Shown: piece after piece, positions 16,320 through 23,907 of the stretch
How positions within the stretch are numbered: the stretch's first letter is position 1
How the letters are laid out: the number at the start of each line of letters is the position of its first letter
Source: Candidatus Omnitrophota bacterium
GTDB lineage: Bacteria > Omnitrophota > Gorgyraeia > JAUYCX01
Assembly (NCBI GenBank): GCA_030692045.1
Contig: JAUYCX010000101.1
Span: forward strand, 1 to 54,406
Direction: 5' to 3'
Length of the DNA stretch: 54,406 nt
Position numbers and translations under genes: made by a program
Notes under the pieces: model-generated
What the model was told of the DNA's origin: nothing
Database searches by the model: none
The model's input: the letters and a program-made list of their open reading frames with translations, nothing else

Positions 16320-16766
16320 TTAAATTGATTTTAATCTCTCCATCGCTTCTTCCACATTCTTAACCTGAATTACTCCTTTAATATCCCAGCTGCCTAAGCT
16401 AATCACCGGCTTATTAAATTGCAAGGCATAAGCGATTTCTGAGAGGGTACCATATTCGCCGGGTAAAGCAATTACTACATCTGCCGTTTGCACCACCAAA
16501 ACATTTCTAGCATAACCTAAGCCAGTAGGAATCACAATGTCCACATATTCATTTGCATCGTTTTTGTCGTAACTTGGTATAATGCCAATAGTTACACCAT
16601 TTTCTTCCTTTACCCCCTTACATACCGCATTCATTACTCCACCTAAACCGCCACAAACTAATTTATACCCCACTTTAGCTATACTTTTGCCTAAATTATG
16701 GGCTGAAAGCTCCACTTCTTTAGTACAAGTATGACCGCCGATTACGCCTATTATTAAGTTTTTCAT
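16320..16766 (-). CDS. LOG-like Rossmann protein (TIGR00725-type)
   Basis: The 148-residue protein has I-G-V-I-G-G at the start, [10 protein letters not shown] near 37-46 and [13 protein letters not shown] near 100-112. This is the SLOG/LOG fold pattern (G-G-x-x-G-x-M and P-G-x-x-G-T-x-x-E) also found in cytokinin-riboside monophosphate phosphoribohydrolases. It is the short TIGR00725-like form. A nucleotide-binding or hydrolase role is likely but the substrate is unknown. It ends 10 bases before carA on the same strand and is probably cotranscribed with carAB. Confidence 0.8.
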   Translation of the reverse strand: MKNLIIGVIGGHTCTKEVELSAHNLGKSIAKVGYKLVCGGLGGVMNAVCKGVKEENGVTIGIIPSYDKNDANEYVDIVIPTGLGYARNVLVVQTADVVIALPGEYGTLSEIAYALQFNKPVISLGSWDIKGVIQVKNVEEAMERLKSI

Positions 16767-16881
16767 ATTATCCTTGTTTATATTTTACGGTTCTGTCTTG
16801 GTTTGTTTTTCGCCGCACCGCTTGTCCTGTCCCAACTAGCCAGGCCTGGCTAAAAGAAAGTTTTAGCCGTGCGCAGATATA

Positions 16882-17064
16882 AGCTCGCTGTTAAACTTCT
16901 CCCGCACTAAATTCTTTAGCGGTTTACTTCGGTTTGCGGCTTGTTCATTGCAGAAATTCCCACAACTTCTAAATCTCATGGTCAGTTTCTGCATTCATTT
17001 CGCCGCAATTCCTCGTAAACCTTTGCCAAAGAATTTAATGTGCTGTCGAAGTTAACAGCTCGCT
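16882..17064. repeat. Large imperfect inverted repeat with ~75-base arms
   Basis: The left arm begins GCTCGCTGTTAA and contains GCAC, AAATTCTTT, GGTTTAC, TTGCGGC and GCAGAAA. The right arm carries the inverse of each block in reverse order: TTTCTGC, GCCGCAA, GTAAACC, AAAGAATTT, GTGC, TTAACAGC. The blocks are separated by unpaired 2-5 base joints, so it would fold as one long hairpin with regular internal loops around a 30-base apex. Confidence 0.8.
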
Positions 17065-17109
17065 ATTATTTTACGAGTGATTTGGCTTAATTCTCTCATT
17101 TCCCAAAAT

Positions 17110-17346
17110 CTCAACCCATTTCCGAATGAGCAGCGAAGCGCAGGTAGCAAGTTTATAATAATCTCAAAATGGGTGGTAAAGTTTTGATATGAGTCCCGAC
17201 CATTTCCGCCATTTTGTCGGGACGAATACAAAACTTTGACAGCCTGCCCACCAAGAATTGTGGTGGGGACCCATTTTATCCTTTCTCTGGATGCCTGTCA
17301 AAAGACAGGCGGACCACCGCATGCCAAAAAAGAAATACGGTTGAGA
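17110..17346. repeat. Second nested palindrome (multi-branched)
   Basis: Nested pairs, from outside inward: TCTCAACC (17110)/GGTTGAGA (17346), AATGGGT (17168)/ACCCATT (17275), AAAGTTTTG (17178)/CAAAACTTT (17237), GTCCCGAC (17193)/GTCGGGAC (17223). A side hairpin GCCTGTC-AAAA-GACAGGC lies at 17293-17310. The form is the same as that of the E-family elements, but the sequence words differ. Confidence 0.75.
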
Positions 17347-17389
17347 TTATCCATATTTGCCATTTGTTAGATTACCCATTTTTTAGATT

Positions 17390-17617
17390 TTAAAACGGCG
17401 GTTTTAATTCTGCTAATTTCTTCTCTATTATCTGCGCATGATGACGCTCTGCATCTCTTAATTCAACTAATAAATCGCTAACCATAGAGGCGAAACTATG
17501 AGTCAGCATATCTTCATAAAAACCCACAGCCGACTTTTCTCTTTCTAAAGCTATGGTTAATAATTCTTTTATGTCTTTGGGTTGTGAATATTTTTCTTTT
17601 TTGCTATACCATATCAT
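17390..17617 (-). CDS. Mini ferritin-like protein (75 aa)
   Basis: A helical 75-residue protein with A-L-E-R-E-K-S-A-V-G-F-Y-E-D-M-L (about 28-43) and L-R-D-A-E-R-H-H-A-Q-I-I-E-K-K-L (about 53-68). These are the E-x-x-A-x-x-x-Y and E-x-x-H patterns of a half ferritin-like bundle. It shares this two-helix plan with the 56-residue protein at 8857-9027 and is probably its paralogue. A ribosome binding site (GGGAG) is present. tRNA-Arg lies directly upstream. The partner and cargo are unknown; rubrerythrin-like iron or peroxide chemistry is only suggested by the pattern. Confidence 0.65.
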   Translation of the reverse strand: MIWYSKKEKYSQPKDIKELLTIALEREKSAVGFYEDMLTHSFASMVSDLLVELRDAERHHAQIIEKKLAELKPPF

Positions 17618-17638
17618 TTTGCAACTCCCTTTTTATTA

Positions 17639-17710
17639 TGCGCCTGGCGGGAATCGAACCTGCACATCTAGCTCCGGAGGCTAGCGCTCTATCCGTTGAG
17701 CTACAGGCGC
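17639..17710 (-). tRNA. tRNA-Arg (CCG)
   Basis: Cloverleaf on the minus strand: acceptor GCGCCTG/CAGGCGC with discriminator A, D-arm GCTC...GAGC, anticodon stem CTAGC/GCTAG around loop CTCCGGA (anticodon CCG), T-arm GCAGG-TTCGATT-CCCGC with one A-C mismatch. CCA is not encoded. It lies between EndoQ and the mini ferritin gene. Confidence 0.93.
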
Positions 17711-17713
17711 GTA

Positions 17714-18955
17714 TCAAAAAAGGCTCAATTGCTCTTCGCCTTTTTTATCCTGCTCATTCTCGTCAAAAATCTTTATCGTGCCATATTCGCCATCATATCC
17801 CGGAAGAATTTCCACTCTTCCTTCGCGCGCACGTATAATTCCTTCAACGGTTCTGGGAGAAATGGCTTTTAAAAGTTCCTCTTTGCTGGCTTTGGCAATT
17901 ACTTCAAATTCTGTGCCAAATTTAGAAACTATTCTATGATATTCATTTTCTACTGCCTGACTGGCTTTTCCCAAACCCTTGGACTCCGCGATAATTTCAT
18001 CTAAAGGAATAAAATTTTTAAAAGGAATGGCATTTTCTGGCACAAAACCCTCTGGCCTATCTGCTAATTCTTCCAGGCGATTCATTACGCCAATAGTTAA
18101 TGGTTTTTTGCATTTGGGGCAGAGATTTTTATTTTGTTTTGATTCTTTAGGAGAAAGCCGCACATTACAAAGCCGGTGTCCGTCGAAATGATATTTTCCT
18201 TCCGCAGGAAAAAATTCTATGGTGTATAAAAACTTTTTTTTATCTTTTTTCTTTAAGGCATCAATGATTTCTTTGTAATCCAATTTGCAGTCAAACACAT
18301 TTGCCTCGCGTCCAATTTTTGAAGGAGAGTGCGAATCAGAATTGCTGATTAAACTAAATCTATCCAACTTTGACCAGCGCCAGTTCATCGCAGGGTCGCT
18401 GCTAAGCCCGGTTTCCAAAGCAAATATCTTGGGAGTAAATTCCTCAAAACAATCCTCAATTTTATCAAAACCTGATTTTGAGCCAAATAAACTAAACCAG
18501 GGAGTCCAAATATGCCCTGGCACAATTACACAATCCTCAGATATATCAAAAACAATTTTGGCAATTTCCTTGGCATCTAAACCCACTATGGGCCTGCCGT
18601 CTGAGGCCAAATTTGCGCCTAAGCTGAAAAGCGTGTGGTTAATTTTATCCACAGTTTTAAAATCAGGCGCAAAAATTAAATTGTGAATGCGATAGCCCCG
18701 ACCATTTTTCGAATAGATACTGCTTAATTCAGTAGTGAGCATAAAATACACGCCGTCTTTAATGAATAATCCATTTCCCATTGGCTCTAACTTGGATTTT
18801 AATTCTTCGAGCCAAAGATGATGTGTAAAATCTCCTGTGCCTAAAAGCGAAATCTCTTTAAGCTTTGCCCATTGCGTCAAATGGTCAATATCCATATCGC
18901 GAGATGTGGCGCGGCTGTATTTGGAATGAATATGAAAGTCGGCGATAAATTGCAT
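17714..18955 (-). CDS. Endonuclease Q-like PHP-domain DNA repair nuclease
   Basis: The 413-residue protein starts with the PHP motif A-D-F-H-I-H-S-K-Y-S-R-A (His8, His10) and continues with G-T-G-D-F-T-H, V-P-G-H-I-W-T-P-W-F-S near 145-155 and S-N-S-D-S-H-S. A zinc-binding segment follows (C-N-V-R ... C-P-K-C) with T-I-G-V-M-N-R-L-E-E-L-A-D-R. This layout is that of endonuclease Q, which nicks 5' to deaminated bases (uracil, hypoxanthine) and abasic sites. The protein ends exactly in Q-L-S-L-F (409-413), a consensus bacterial beta-clamp binding motif, which implies recruitment to the replisome. It lies between pyrC and tRNA-Arg. Confidence 0.82.
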   Translation of the reverse strand: MQFIADFHIHSKYSRATSRDMDIDHLTQWAKLKEISLLGTGDFTHHLWLEELKSKLEPMGNGLFIKDGVYFMLTTELSSIYSKNGRGYRIHNLIFAPDFKTVDKINHTLFSLGANLASDGRPIVGLDAKEIAKIVFDISEDCVIVPGHIWTPWFSLFGSKSGFDKIEDCFEEFTPKIFALETGLSSDPAMNWRWSKLDRFSLISNSDSHSPSKIGREANVFDCKLDYKEIIDALKKKDKKKFLYTIEFFPAEGKYHFDGHRLCNVRLSPKESKQNKNLCPKCKKPLTIGVMNRLEELADRPEGFVPENAIPFKNFIPLDEIIAESKGLGKASQAVENEYHRIVSKFGTEFEVIAKASKEELLKAISPRTVEGIIRAREGRVEILPGYDGEYGTIKIFDENEQDKKGEEQLSLF

Positions 18956-18975
18956 TGCTCCTCGCTTTTGCTCGT

Positions 18976-19018
18976 CGCTGCAGATTACACGGATTATTTA
19001 CGGATTACACAGATAAAG
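18976..19018. repeat. Short tandem words between EndoQ and pyrC
   Basis: GATTACACG, GATTATTTACG and GATTACACA follow one another in the 69-base gap. It belongs to the same class of short-word repeats as those at 52 kb but lacks a clear inverted arm. Confidence 0.5.
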
Positions 19019-19024
19019 TTTATT

Positions 19025-20302
19025 TTAAATGTTTTCATAAACAATATTTCCCTCAAGAATAGTATATTCCACAGCCCCTTGTAATCTACGTCCCATAAAG
19101 CATGAATTTTTAGATTTGGAGACAAAATCCTCTTTTTTTACCAGCCATTCTTTGTGCGGGTCAACAATAATTATATCGGCGATGCTTCCCTCTTGTAATG
19201 TGCCCCTATCAATTCCTAAAATCCTTGCTGGATTTAGGGCTAATTTTTTTACTAAATCTGGCCAATCTAATAATCCAGAATTAATTAACTCTGTTATGCC
19301 AACTGCTAACTGCGTTTCCAAACCAATTGTGCCAAATTCTGCGCAGTCAAATTCTATATTCTTTTCATTCTCAGTATGTGGTGCATGGTCTGAGGCAATC
19401 ACATCAATTATGCCATTTTTTAAACCCTGCCTAATCGCTATAACATCTTCTTTGGTTCTAAGCGGTGGATTAACCTTCATATTCGTGTCATATCCTAAAA
19501 CTGCCTCTTCTGTTAATGAAAAATAATGCGGCGCAGTTTCTGCTGTTACGTTTATGCCATTTTTTTTGGCAGATGCGATTATCTCGACTGATTCCTGACA
19601 ACTTACATGAGCAATGTGCAAAGTTGCATTTGTTTGTTTAGCCAAATGAATATCTCTTTTAACCCTTTTATATTCTGACACTTTCGAAATGCCCCTTAAA
19701 CCCAAGATTGTTGAAACAAATCCTAAGTTAACCGCGCCTTTTTGGGAAAGCGTTTTGTCTTCGCAGTGGCAAATTACCAAAACCTTTTCTTGTTTGGCTT
19801 TTTTCAATGCCTTTAAAAAAAGTTCCTGGTCATCAACAGAAAAGCCATCATCGGTAATTGCAACTGTGCCCTCTTTTTTAAGGCTGGCAATATCAGACAA
19901 CTCTTTACCTAAACGCCCAAGAGTAATTGCGCCGGCAATAAAAACATTTGCCTTAGCAGTATTTTTAATAATTGCCTTGAGCAACTTAACACTACCTAGA
20001 GAATCTATTGTTGGCTCAGTATTGGGCATTGCCAAAACAGAGGTTACGCCGCCTTTTAAGGCGGCTTGGGTTGCGCTTTCAATAGTTTCTTTATCTTCTC
20101 TACCGGGTTCTCTTAAATGCACATGCATATCTACAATGCCAGGCATAATAATTTTGGAAGTTGCATCAATTGTTTTATCTACCTTCTCTTGGATATTCTT
20201 GGCAACCTTGATTATTTTGCTATGATTAACCAAGATATCCTGCATTGCATTTAAGTTTTGAGAAGGATCAATCACTAATCCGTTTTTAATTAGAAGTTTC
20301 AT
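19025..20302 (-). CDS. pyrC: Dihydroorotase
   Basis: The 425-residue class I dihydroorotase closes carbamoyl aspartate to dihydroorotate. D-M-H-V-H-L-R-E-P-G at 58-67 supplies the two zinc-binding His (60, 62). I-T-D-D-G-F-S-V-D-D lies in the barrel, and A-S-D-H-A-P-H contains the catalytic Asp. The C-terminal V-D-P-H-K-E-W and P-F-x-G-x-x-type end are conserved, here as S-C-F-M-G-R-R-L-Q-G-A-V. The start codon directly touches the base of hairpin element E3 and has no Shine-Dalgarno sequence, so initiation is likely coupled to upstream translation or controlled by the hairpin. It lies downstream of pyrB. Confidence 0.95.
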   Translation of the reverse strand: MKLLIKNGLVIDPSQNLNAMQDILVNHSKIIKVAKNIQEKVDKTIDATSKIIMPGIVDMHVHLREPGREDKETIESATQAALKGGVTSVLAMPNTEPTIDSLGSVKLLKAIIKNTAKANVFIAGAITLGRLGKELSDIASLKKEGTVAITDDGFSVDDQELFLKALKKAKQEKVLVICHCEDKTLSQKGAVNLGFVSTILGLRGISKVSEYKRVKRDIHLAKQTNATLHIAHVSCQESVEIIASAKKNGINVTAETAPHYFSLTEEAVLGYDTNMKVNPPLRTKEDVIAIRQGLKNGIIDVIASDHAPHTENEKNIEFDCAEFGTIGLETQLAVGITELINSGLLDWPDLVKKLALNPARILGIDRGTLQEGSIADIIIVDPHKEWLVKKEDFVSKSKNSCFMGRRLQGAVEYTILEGNIVYENI

Positions 20303-20303
20303 A

Positions 20304-20689
20304 TTAAATGAGCACGCAACTTATGGAATGCAAATGACATAAGTTGCTGTGCGAATTTAACCCAGCACTAATTTTACAATTGCAGTGATCTTCTAAGTCT
20401 GTTTTTAAGGTGGGTTCGTGCTTGTCCATAATGTTTTAGCTTTCTTTCTCTTTCCCTAGCGTCTAATTCTGATGCATATCCCTTACAGCCAATAAATTTC
20501 CATTTCTTATCTATATCGTGTTCTTTTAAGCGCCTTTCTAAGTTATTAGTATAACCGTAATAAGGTTCTCCATCTGCTATATTTTTTAAGATGTGTATTC
20601 AATATATGTTCATAAAATTAGTGCTGGGTCAAATTCAGACACATAACTTACATTCGCTATCGCTCTGTAAGTTATGTCTTCATTTGACC
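20304..20689. repeat. Nested hairpin element E3 carrying a GIY-YIG ORF
   Basis: Left hairpin (20304-20360): TTAAAT/ATTTAA, GA/GA loop, GCAC/GTGC, GCAACTTATG/CATAAGTTGC. Left inverted repeat CCCAGCACTAATTTT (20361-20375). Core: a decayed GIY-YIG gene. Right inverted repeat AAAATTAGTGCTGGG (20614-20628). Right hairpin (20627-20689): GGTCAAAT/ATTTGACC, TC/TC, AGAC/GTCT, ATAACTTAC/GTAAGTTAT. The two hairpins are mirror images, so the whole is a symmetric element of 386 bases. It supplies the stop codon of pyrB on one side and the pyrC leader on the other. Confidence 0.85.
20374..20613 (-). pseudogene. GIY-YIG nuclease (UPF0213-like) inside element E3, interrupted by TGA
   Basis: An 80-codon frame runs from ATG at 20613, the first base inside the right inverted repeat, to a TAA at 20374-20376 that overlaps the left one. 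Codon 5 is TGA. After it the protein reads H-I-L-K-N-I-A-D-G-E-P-Y-Y-G-Y-T-N-N-L-E-R-R-L-K-E-H and ends E-L-D-A-R-E-R-E-R-K-L-K-H-Y-G. This is the GIY-YIG domain pattern (Y-x-G-Y-T, Arg, and the metal-binding Glu in A-R-E-R-E). The middle looks about 10-15 residues shorter than usual. TGA is an ordinary stop elsewhere in the window (for example yidC), so the copy is probably dead. Confidence 0.75.
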
Positions 20690-21601
20690 TTGCGAGACTA
20701 AAAATAAAACCGCCATTCTTACAGCAATGCCATTGGTAACTTGCTCCAATATTACTGAGTTTTCTCCGTCGGCAACATCAGAAGACATCTCAACCCCTCT
20801 ATTAAGAGGGCCTGGGTGCATTATGATAATATCCTTTTTTGCGTTTCTTAAACGCTCTTTGGTAATGCCAAAATTTTTGAAATATTCTAATTGCTTAGGA
20901 AAGGCGTTCTCTTCATCGCGTTCAAATTGCATCCTTAAGACATTTACACAATCGGCATTTTTCAAAGCATCATCAATATTGTAGCTTACGCTAATCCCCA
21001 TTTGTTCTATGTCAGGAGGAATAAGCATTTTAGGGGCGCAAACAATAACCTTTGCGCCTAATTTGGTTAAACCCCAGATGTTTGAACGAGCCACTCGTGA
21101 ATGGGCGATATCTCCTACAATTGTTACATTTAAACCAGCAATCCTGCCTAATTTTTCCTTTAAGGTAAAGATATCCAAAAGTGCTTGGGTGGGATGTTCA
21201 TGCCAGCCATCACCGGCATTTACCACACTTATATCCAGATGACGCGAAAGCAAAACCGCACTACCCGAGCGATTATGTCGTAAAACAATTATATCTGCCT
21301 TAAGTGCCTGAATATTTCTACCGGTATCAATAAGTGTCTCGCCTTTTTTAACGCTGGAGGTCTCCACAGCTACATTAATTACATCTGCGGATAACCTTTT
21401 TGCAGCAACTTCAAAAGAAACGCGGGTTCTTGTGGAAGGTTCATAAAACAAATTAACCACTGTTTTTCCGCGAAGCGCGGGAACCTTCTTTATCTCGCGA
21501 GTGGAAACTTCTTTAAAAGACTCGGCAGTTGATAAGATTAATTCAATCTCATCTTTGTTTAAATCCTCTAAGCCTAATAAGTCTTTGTGTGTCCAGAGCA
21601 T
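20672..21601 (-). CDS. pyrB: Aspartate carbamoyltransferase catalytic subunit
   Basis: The 309-residue enzyme condenses carbamoyl phosphate with aspartate. The carbamoyl phosphate loop F-Y-E-P-S-T-R-T-R-V-S-F-E is at 52-64, G-D-G-W-H-E-H-P-T-Q-A-L-L-D near 131-144, and the aspartate-domain H-P-G-P-L-N-R-G-V-E near 263-272. No pyrI regulatory subunit is present. The last residues (S-Q-G-Q-M-K-T) and the TAA stop come from the outer stem of hairpin element E3, which suggests the C-terminus was reset by that insertion. It lies between pyrR and pyrC in the pyr operon. Confidence 0.96.
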   Translation of the reverse strand: MLWTHKDLLGLEDLNKDEIELILSTAESFKEVSTREIKKVPALRGKTVVNLFYEPSTRTRVSFEVAAKRLSADVINVAVETSSVKKGETLIDTGRNIQALKADIIVLRHNRSGSAVLLSRHLDISVVNAGDGWHEHPTQALLDIFTLKEKLGRIAGLNVTIVGDIAHSRVARSNIWGLTKLGAKVIVCAPKMLIPPDIEQMGISVSYNIDDALKNADCVNVLRMQFERDEENAFPKQLEYFKNFGITKERLRNAKKDIIIMHPGPLNRGVEMSSDVADGENSVILEQVTNGIAVRMAVLFLVSQGQMKT

Positions 21602-21635
21602 ATCTGTAATCTCTTCTTTGGCTATTAGCCTTGTT

Positions 21636-21800
21636 AAATCCGAAATTCGAATCCCGAATTTCGAAACAAATCCGAATTATCAAATGTTCCAATGTTCAAA
21701 ACTAAAAAGCTTATTATTTTTAATATTTGTTTTTTCTGTCATTTGGATTTTGAAAATTCGGTCATTGTTTCGGGTTTCGGATTTCGTGCTTCGGATTTTT
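21636..21800. repeat. Short-unit palindrome between pyrB and pyrR
   Basis: The left arm has words such as CCGAAATTCGAA and CCCGAATTTCG. The right arm has the inverse words CGGGTTTCGGATTTCG around an A/T-rich centre. It closely resembles the one at 6743-6892. It fills the gap, and no gene is seen. Confidence 0.7.
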
Positions 21801-21806
21801 CATTTG

Positions 21807-22358
<552 letters not shown>

Positions 22359-22360
22359 TT

Positions 22361-22392
22361 AAAAAAAATCCCGCTTAGGTTCTAAGCGGGTT
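22361..22392 (-). terminator. pyr attenuator terminator
   Basis: Minus-strand hairpin CCCGCTTA-GAACC-TAAGCGGG followed by eight T, ending about 9 bases before the pyrR ATG. It is the terminator expected of a PyrR-regulated leader. Confidence 0.85.
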
Positions 22393-22425
22393 ATTATATC
22401 TTTGTTTTGTAATTTCATTTTACAT

Positions 22426-22457
22426 CCTTGCCAGCTTCTCATGAGCCAGCTTAAAGG
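22426..22457 (-). promoter_or_regulatory. PyrR-binding-like anti-antiterminator loop
   Basis: The minus-strand leader reads CCTTTAAG, then about 9 bases, then TGAGAAGCTGGCAAGG, closing with CCTT/AAGG. This resembles the PyrR binding loop consensus (C-x-G-x-GAGG-C-x-GG-x-AAGG), with GAGAAG in place of GAGAGG. It lies between the promoter and the terminator, as required. Confidence 0.55.
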
Positions 22458-22472
22458 TTAAATCGTTAATAA

Positions 22473-22501
22473 AATATAACATTATTATTCTTATGTGTCA
22501 A
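22473..22501 (-). promoter_or_regulatory. pyr operon promoter
   Basis: Minus-strand TTGACA (22501-22496), a 17-base spacer and TATATT (22478-22473). The first bases of the -35 box lie in the terminal repeat of element E4, so the insertion helped to make this promoter or landed exactly at it. Confidence 0.65.
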
Positions 22502-22762
22502 GCGAAAAAATACAAACTTGTGCTTAGACCCATCCTTAAAATGTATCAGGATGGTCTATCCCTTGTGGATTATTTTTTCGCTTGTGTCGAGAATGCTTTC
22601 TCGACCAAGGAAAAATACCAACTGCATTTTATTGGGGAGTTTCTACTTGCCCCTCGCTTAAACAAGCTAAAATTCTCTTCGATAATTTTAGCTTAAGCTT
22701 CGGGATTAATTCGCCCTACAAACTTATGTTCGCTTACGCTCCATAAGTTTGGGGCTCATTAA
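22499..22762. repeat. Nested hairpin element E4 with conserved core
   Basis: Inverted ends CAAGCGAAAAAATA (22499)/TATTTTTTCGCTTG enclose the conserved core TTAGACCCATCC ... GATGGTCTATCCCTTG (22524-22572). Hairpin GTCGAGAA/TTCTCGAC follows (22586-22605). Next comes CCC-TC-GCTT ... AAGCTAAAATT/AATTTTAGCTT with loop CTCTTCGAT, and finally hairpin ATTAAT-TC-GCCC ... GGGC-TC-ATTAA (22705-22762). It fills the pyrR-vanZ gap, and its last hairpin encodes the C-terminus and stop of the VanZ-like gene. Confidence 0.8.
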
Positions 22763-23245
22763 AAATAACCCCATGCCCCAACAACCACCGATTAGATTTA
22801 TAAAGACATCCCGCCAGTCAGCAATGCGGTTTGGCAGGATAAATTGAAACCCCTCATCCATCAGGCTAAATACAAGGATTATACTTAAGGAAAAAGGAAT
22901 TGTTTTAGGGCTAAAATATTTTTTTGAAGCATCTTTTAGGGTGAGCCAGCCTAATAAACCGTATTCAAGGATATGAATTCTCTCTGCAACTATTGGCATA
23001 CGCCAACTTAAGACAAGGCCTAAAATAAATAACCAGCAAAAGCAAAGTTTCTTTAGATTGGCAATTTTTTGTTTAAAAATATAAATAATTACGGCAACAC
23101 CTATTAGAACAAAGAATATTCCTAAAGTAGTTGCGGTTTGGCGTTTGCCAAAGGTTTCAAAGAAATAAAAAAGTATTTGCTGAGTAAAGGAGGCCGAGAT
23201 AACCACAAATAAGCCAAAGAATAGGGTTGGTTTAGATATGCGCAT
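22724..23245 (-). CDS. VanZ-like integral membrane protein
   Basis: The 173-residue protein has four to five membrane helices and the VanZ-like pattern: E-R-I-H-I-L-E-Y-G-L-L-G near 89-100, then D-E-G-F-Q-F-I-L-P-N-R-I-A-D-W-R-D-V-F-I-N-L-I-G-G near 128-152. The biochemical role of this family is unknown beyond teicoplanin resistance in some members. The last residues S-P-K-L-M-E-R-K-R-T and the TAA stop come from hairpin element E4. It starts 3 bases after rsmI ends, so the two are probably cotranscribed. Confidence 0.8.
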   Translation of the reverse strand: MRISKPTLFFGLFVVISASFTQQILFYFFETFGKRQTATTLGIFFVLIGVAVIIYIFKQKIANLKKLCFCWLFILGLVLSWRMPIVAERIHILEYGLLGWLTLKDASKKYFSPKTIPFSLSIILVFSLMDEGFQFILPNRIADWRDVFINLIGGCWGMGLFLMSPKLMERKRT

Positions 23246-23248
23246 AAG

Positions 23249-23902
23249 CTAAATTACCACCACAAATTCTCCACGAGGCTTGTTTTTTGTAAAATATTCG
23301 AATAGTTCTGTTGCCGGGGCTCTTTTTATCTGCTCAAATTTTTTGGTAATCTCGCGAATAACCGCAATTCGCCTGTTGCCAAATATTTCTACAATATCCT
23401 TTAAAAGAGAAATAATTCTATGTGGTGATTCATAAAGAATAATTGTGCGGTTTTCCTGAGTTAATTCTTTTAATCTCTTTTGTCGTGCGGTTTTTTTAGC
23501 AGGCAAGAATCCTTCAAAGACAAATTTATGTGCTGGAAAGCCAGATAAGACGAGCGCTGCGATTAAAGCAGTTGGCCCGGGAATAACAGTTATGGGGATA
23601 TTATTGTCAATTGCCAGTTTTATTAAATGAAAGCCGGGGTCGCTTATACCGGGAGTGCCAGAGTCGGAAACAAGGGCGATTTTTTGCCCCTTTTTTAAAA
23701 GCTCCAGCAAAAAATCGCCCTTCTTAAACTTATTATACTCAAAATAACTGGTTAAAGGCGTGGTAATCCCATAATGCGAGGTTAAGATTTTGGTGTGGCG
23801 GGTATCTTCGGCAGCGATGAGGTCAACACTCTTTAGCGTTTCAATGGCGCGAAAGGTAATATCTTTTAAATTGCCAATGGGAGTGGAAACTATGTAAAGC
23901 AT
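23249..23902 (-). CDS. rsmI: 16S rRNA (cytidine(1402)-2'-O)-methyltransferase RsmI
   Basis: RsmI methylates the 2'-OH of C1402 in the decoding centre. The start chosen is the internal ATG giving M-L-Y-I-V-S-T-P-I-G-N-L-K-D-I-T, the canonical N-terminus. The longer frame from 23923 would add residues read from the upstream repeat. Other motifs are A-E-D-T-R-H-T near 32-38, S-D-S-G-T-P-G-I-S-D-P-G-F near 79-91, V-I-P-G-P-T-A and L-Y-E-S-P-H-R. The length is about 217, somewhat short because the optional C-terminal extension is absent. Confidence 0.95.
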   Translation of the reverse strand: MLYIVSTPIGNLKDITFRAIETLKSVDLIAAEDTRHTKILTSHYGITTPLTSYFEYNKFKKGDFLLELLKKGQKIALVSDSGTPGISDPGFHLIKLAIDNNIPITVIPGPTALIAALVLSGFPAHKFVFEGFLPAKKTARQKRLKELTQENRTIILYESPHRIISLLKDIVEIFGNRRIAVIREITKKFEQIKRAPATELFEYFTKNKPRGEFVVVI

Positions 23903-23907
23903 GTTAA

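Larger units (their letters stand above)
16767..17389. other. 623-base gene-free region occupied by two nested palindromes
   Basis: No coding sequence is supported here. The region holds a perfect 14-base palindrome AGCCAGGCCTGGCT (16838-16851), a large inverted repeat (16882-17064) and a second nested palindrome (17110-17346), both described separately. No promoter for the downstream gene stood out. Confidence 0.6.

Noticed and set aside
17584-17838. Plus-strand frame with R-L-A-G-I-E-P-A-H-L-A-P-E across tRNA-Arg
   Set aside because: This is the well-known false protein obtained by translating the reverse of a tRNA gene.
20599-20601. In-frame TGA in the GIY-YIG frame read as a recoded UGA
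   Set aside because: Several intact genes in the window end in TGA (for example yidC and ndk), so UGA is an ordinary stop here.
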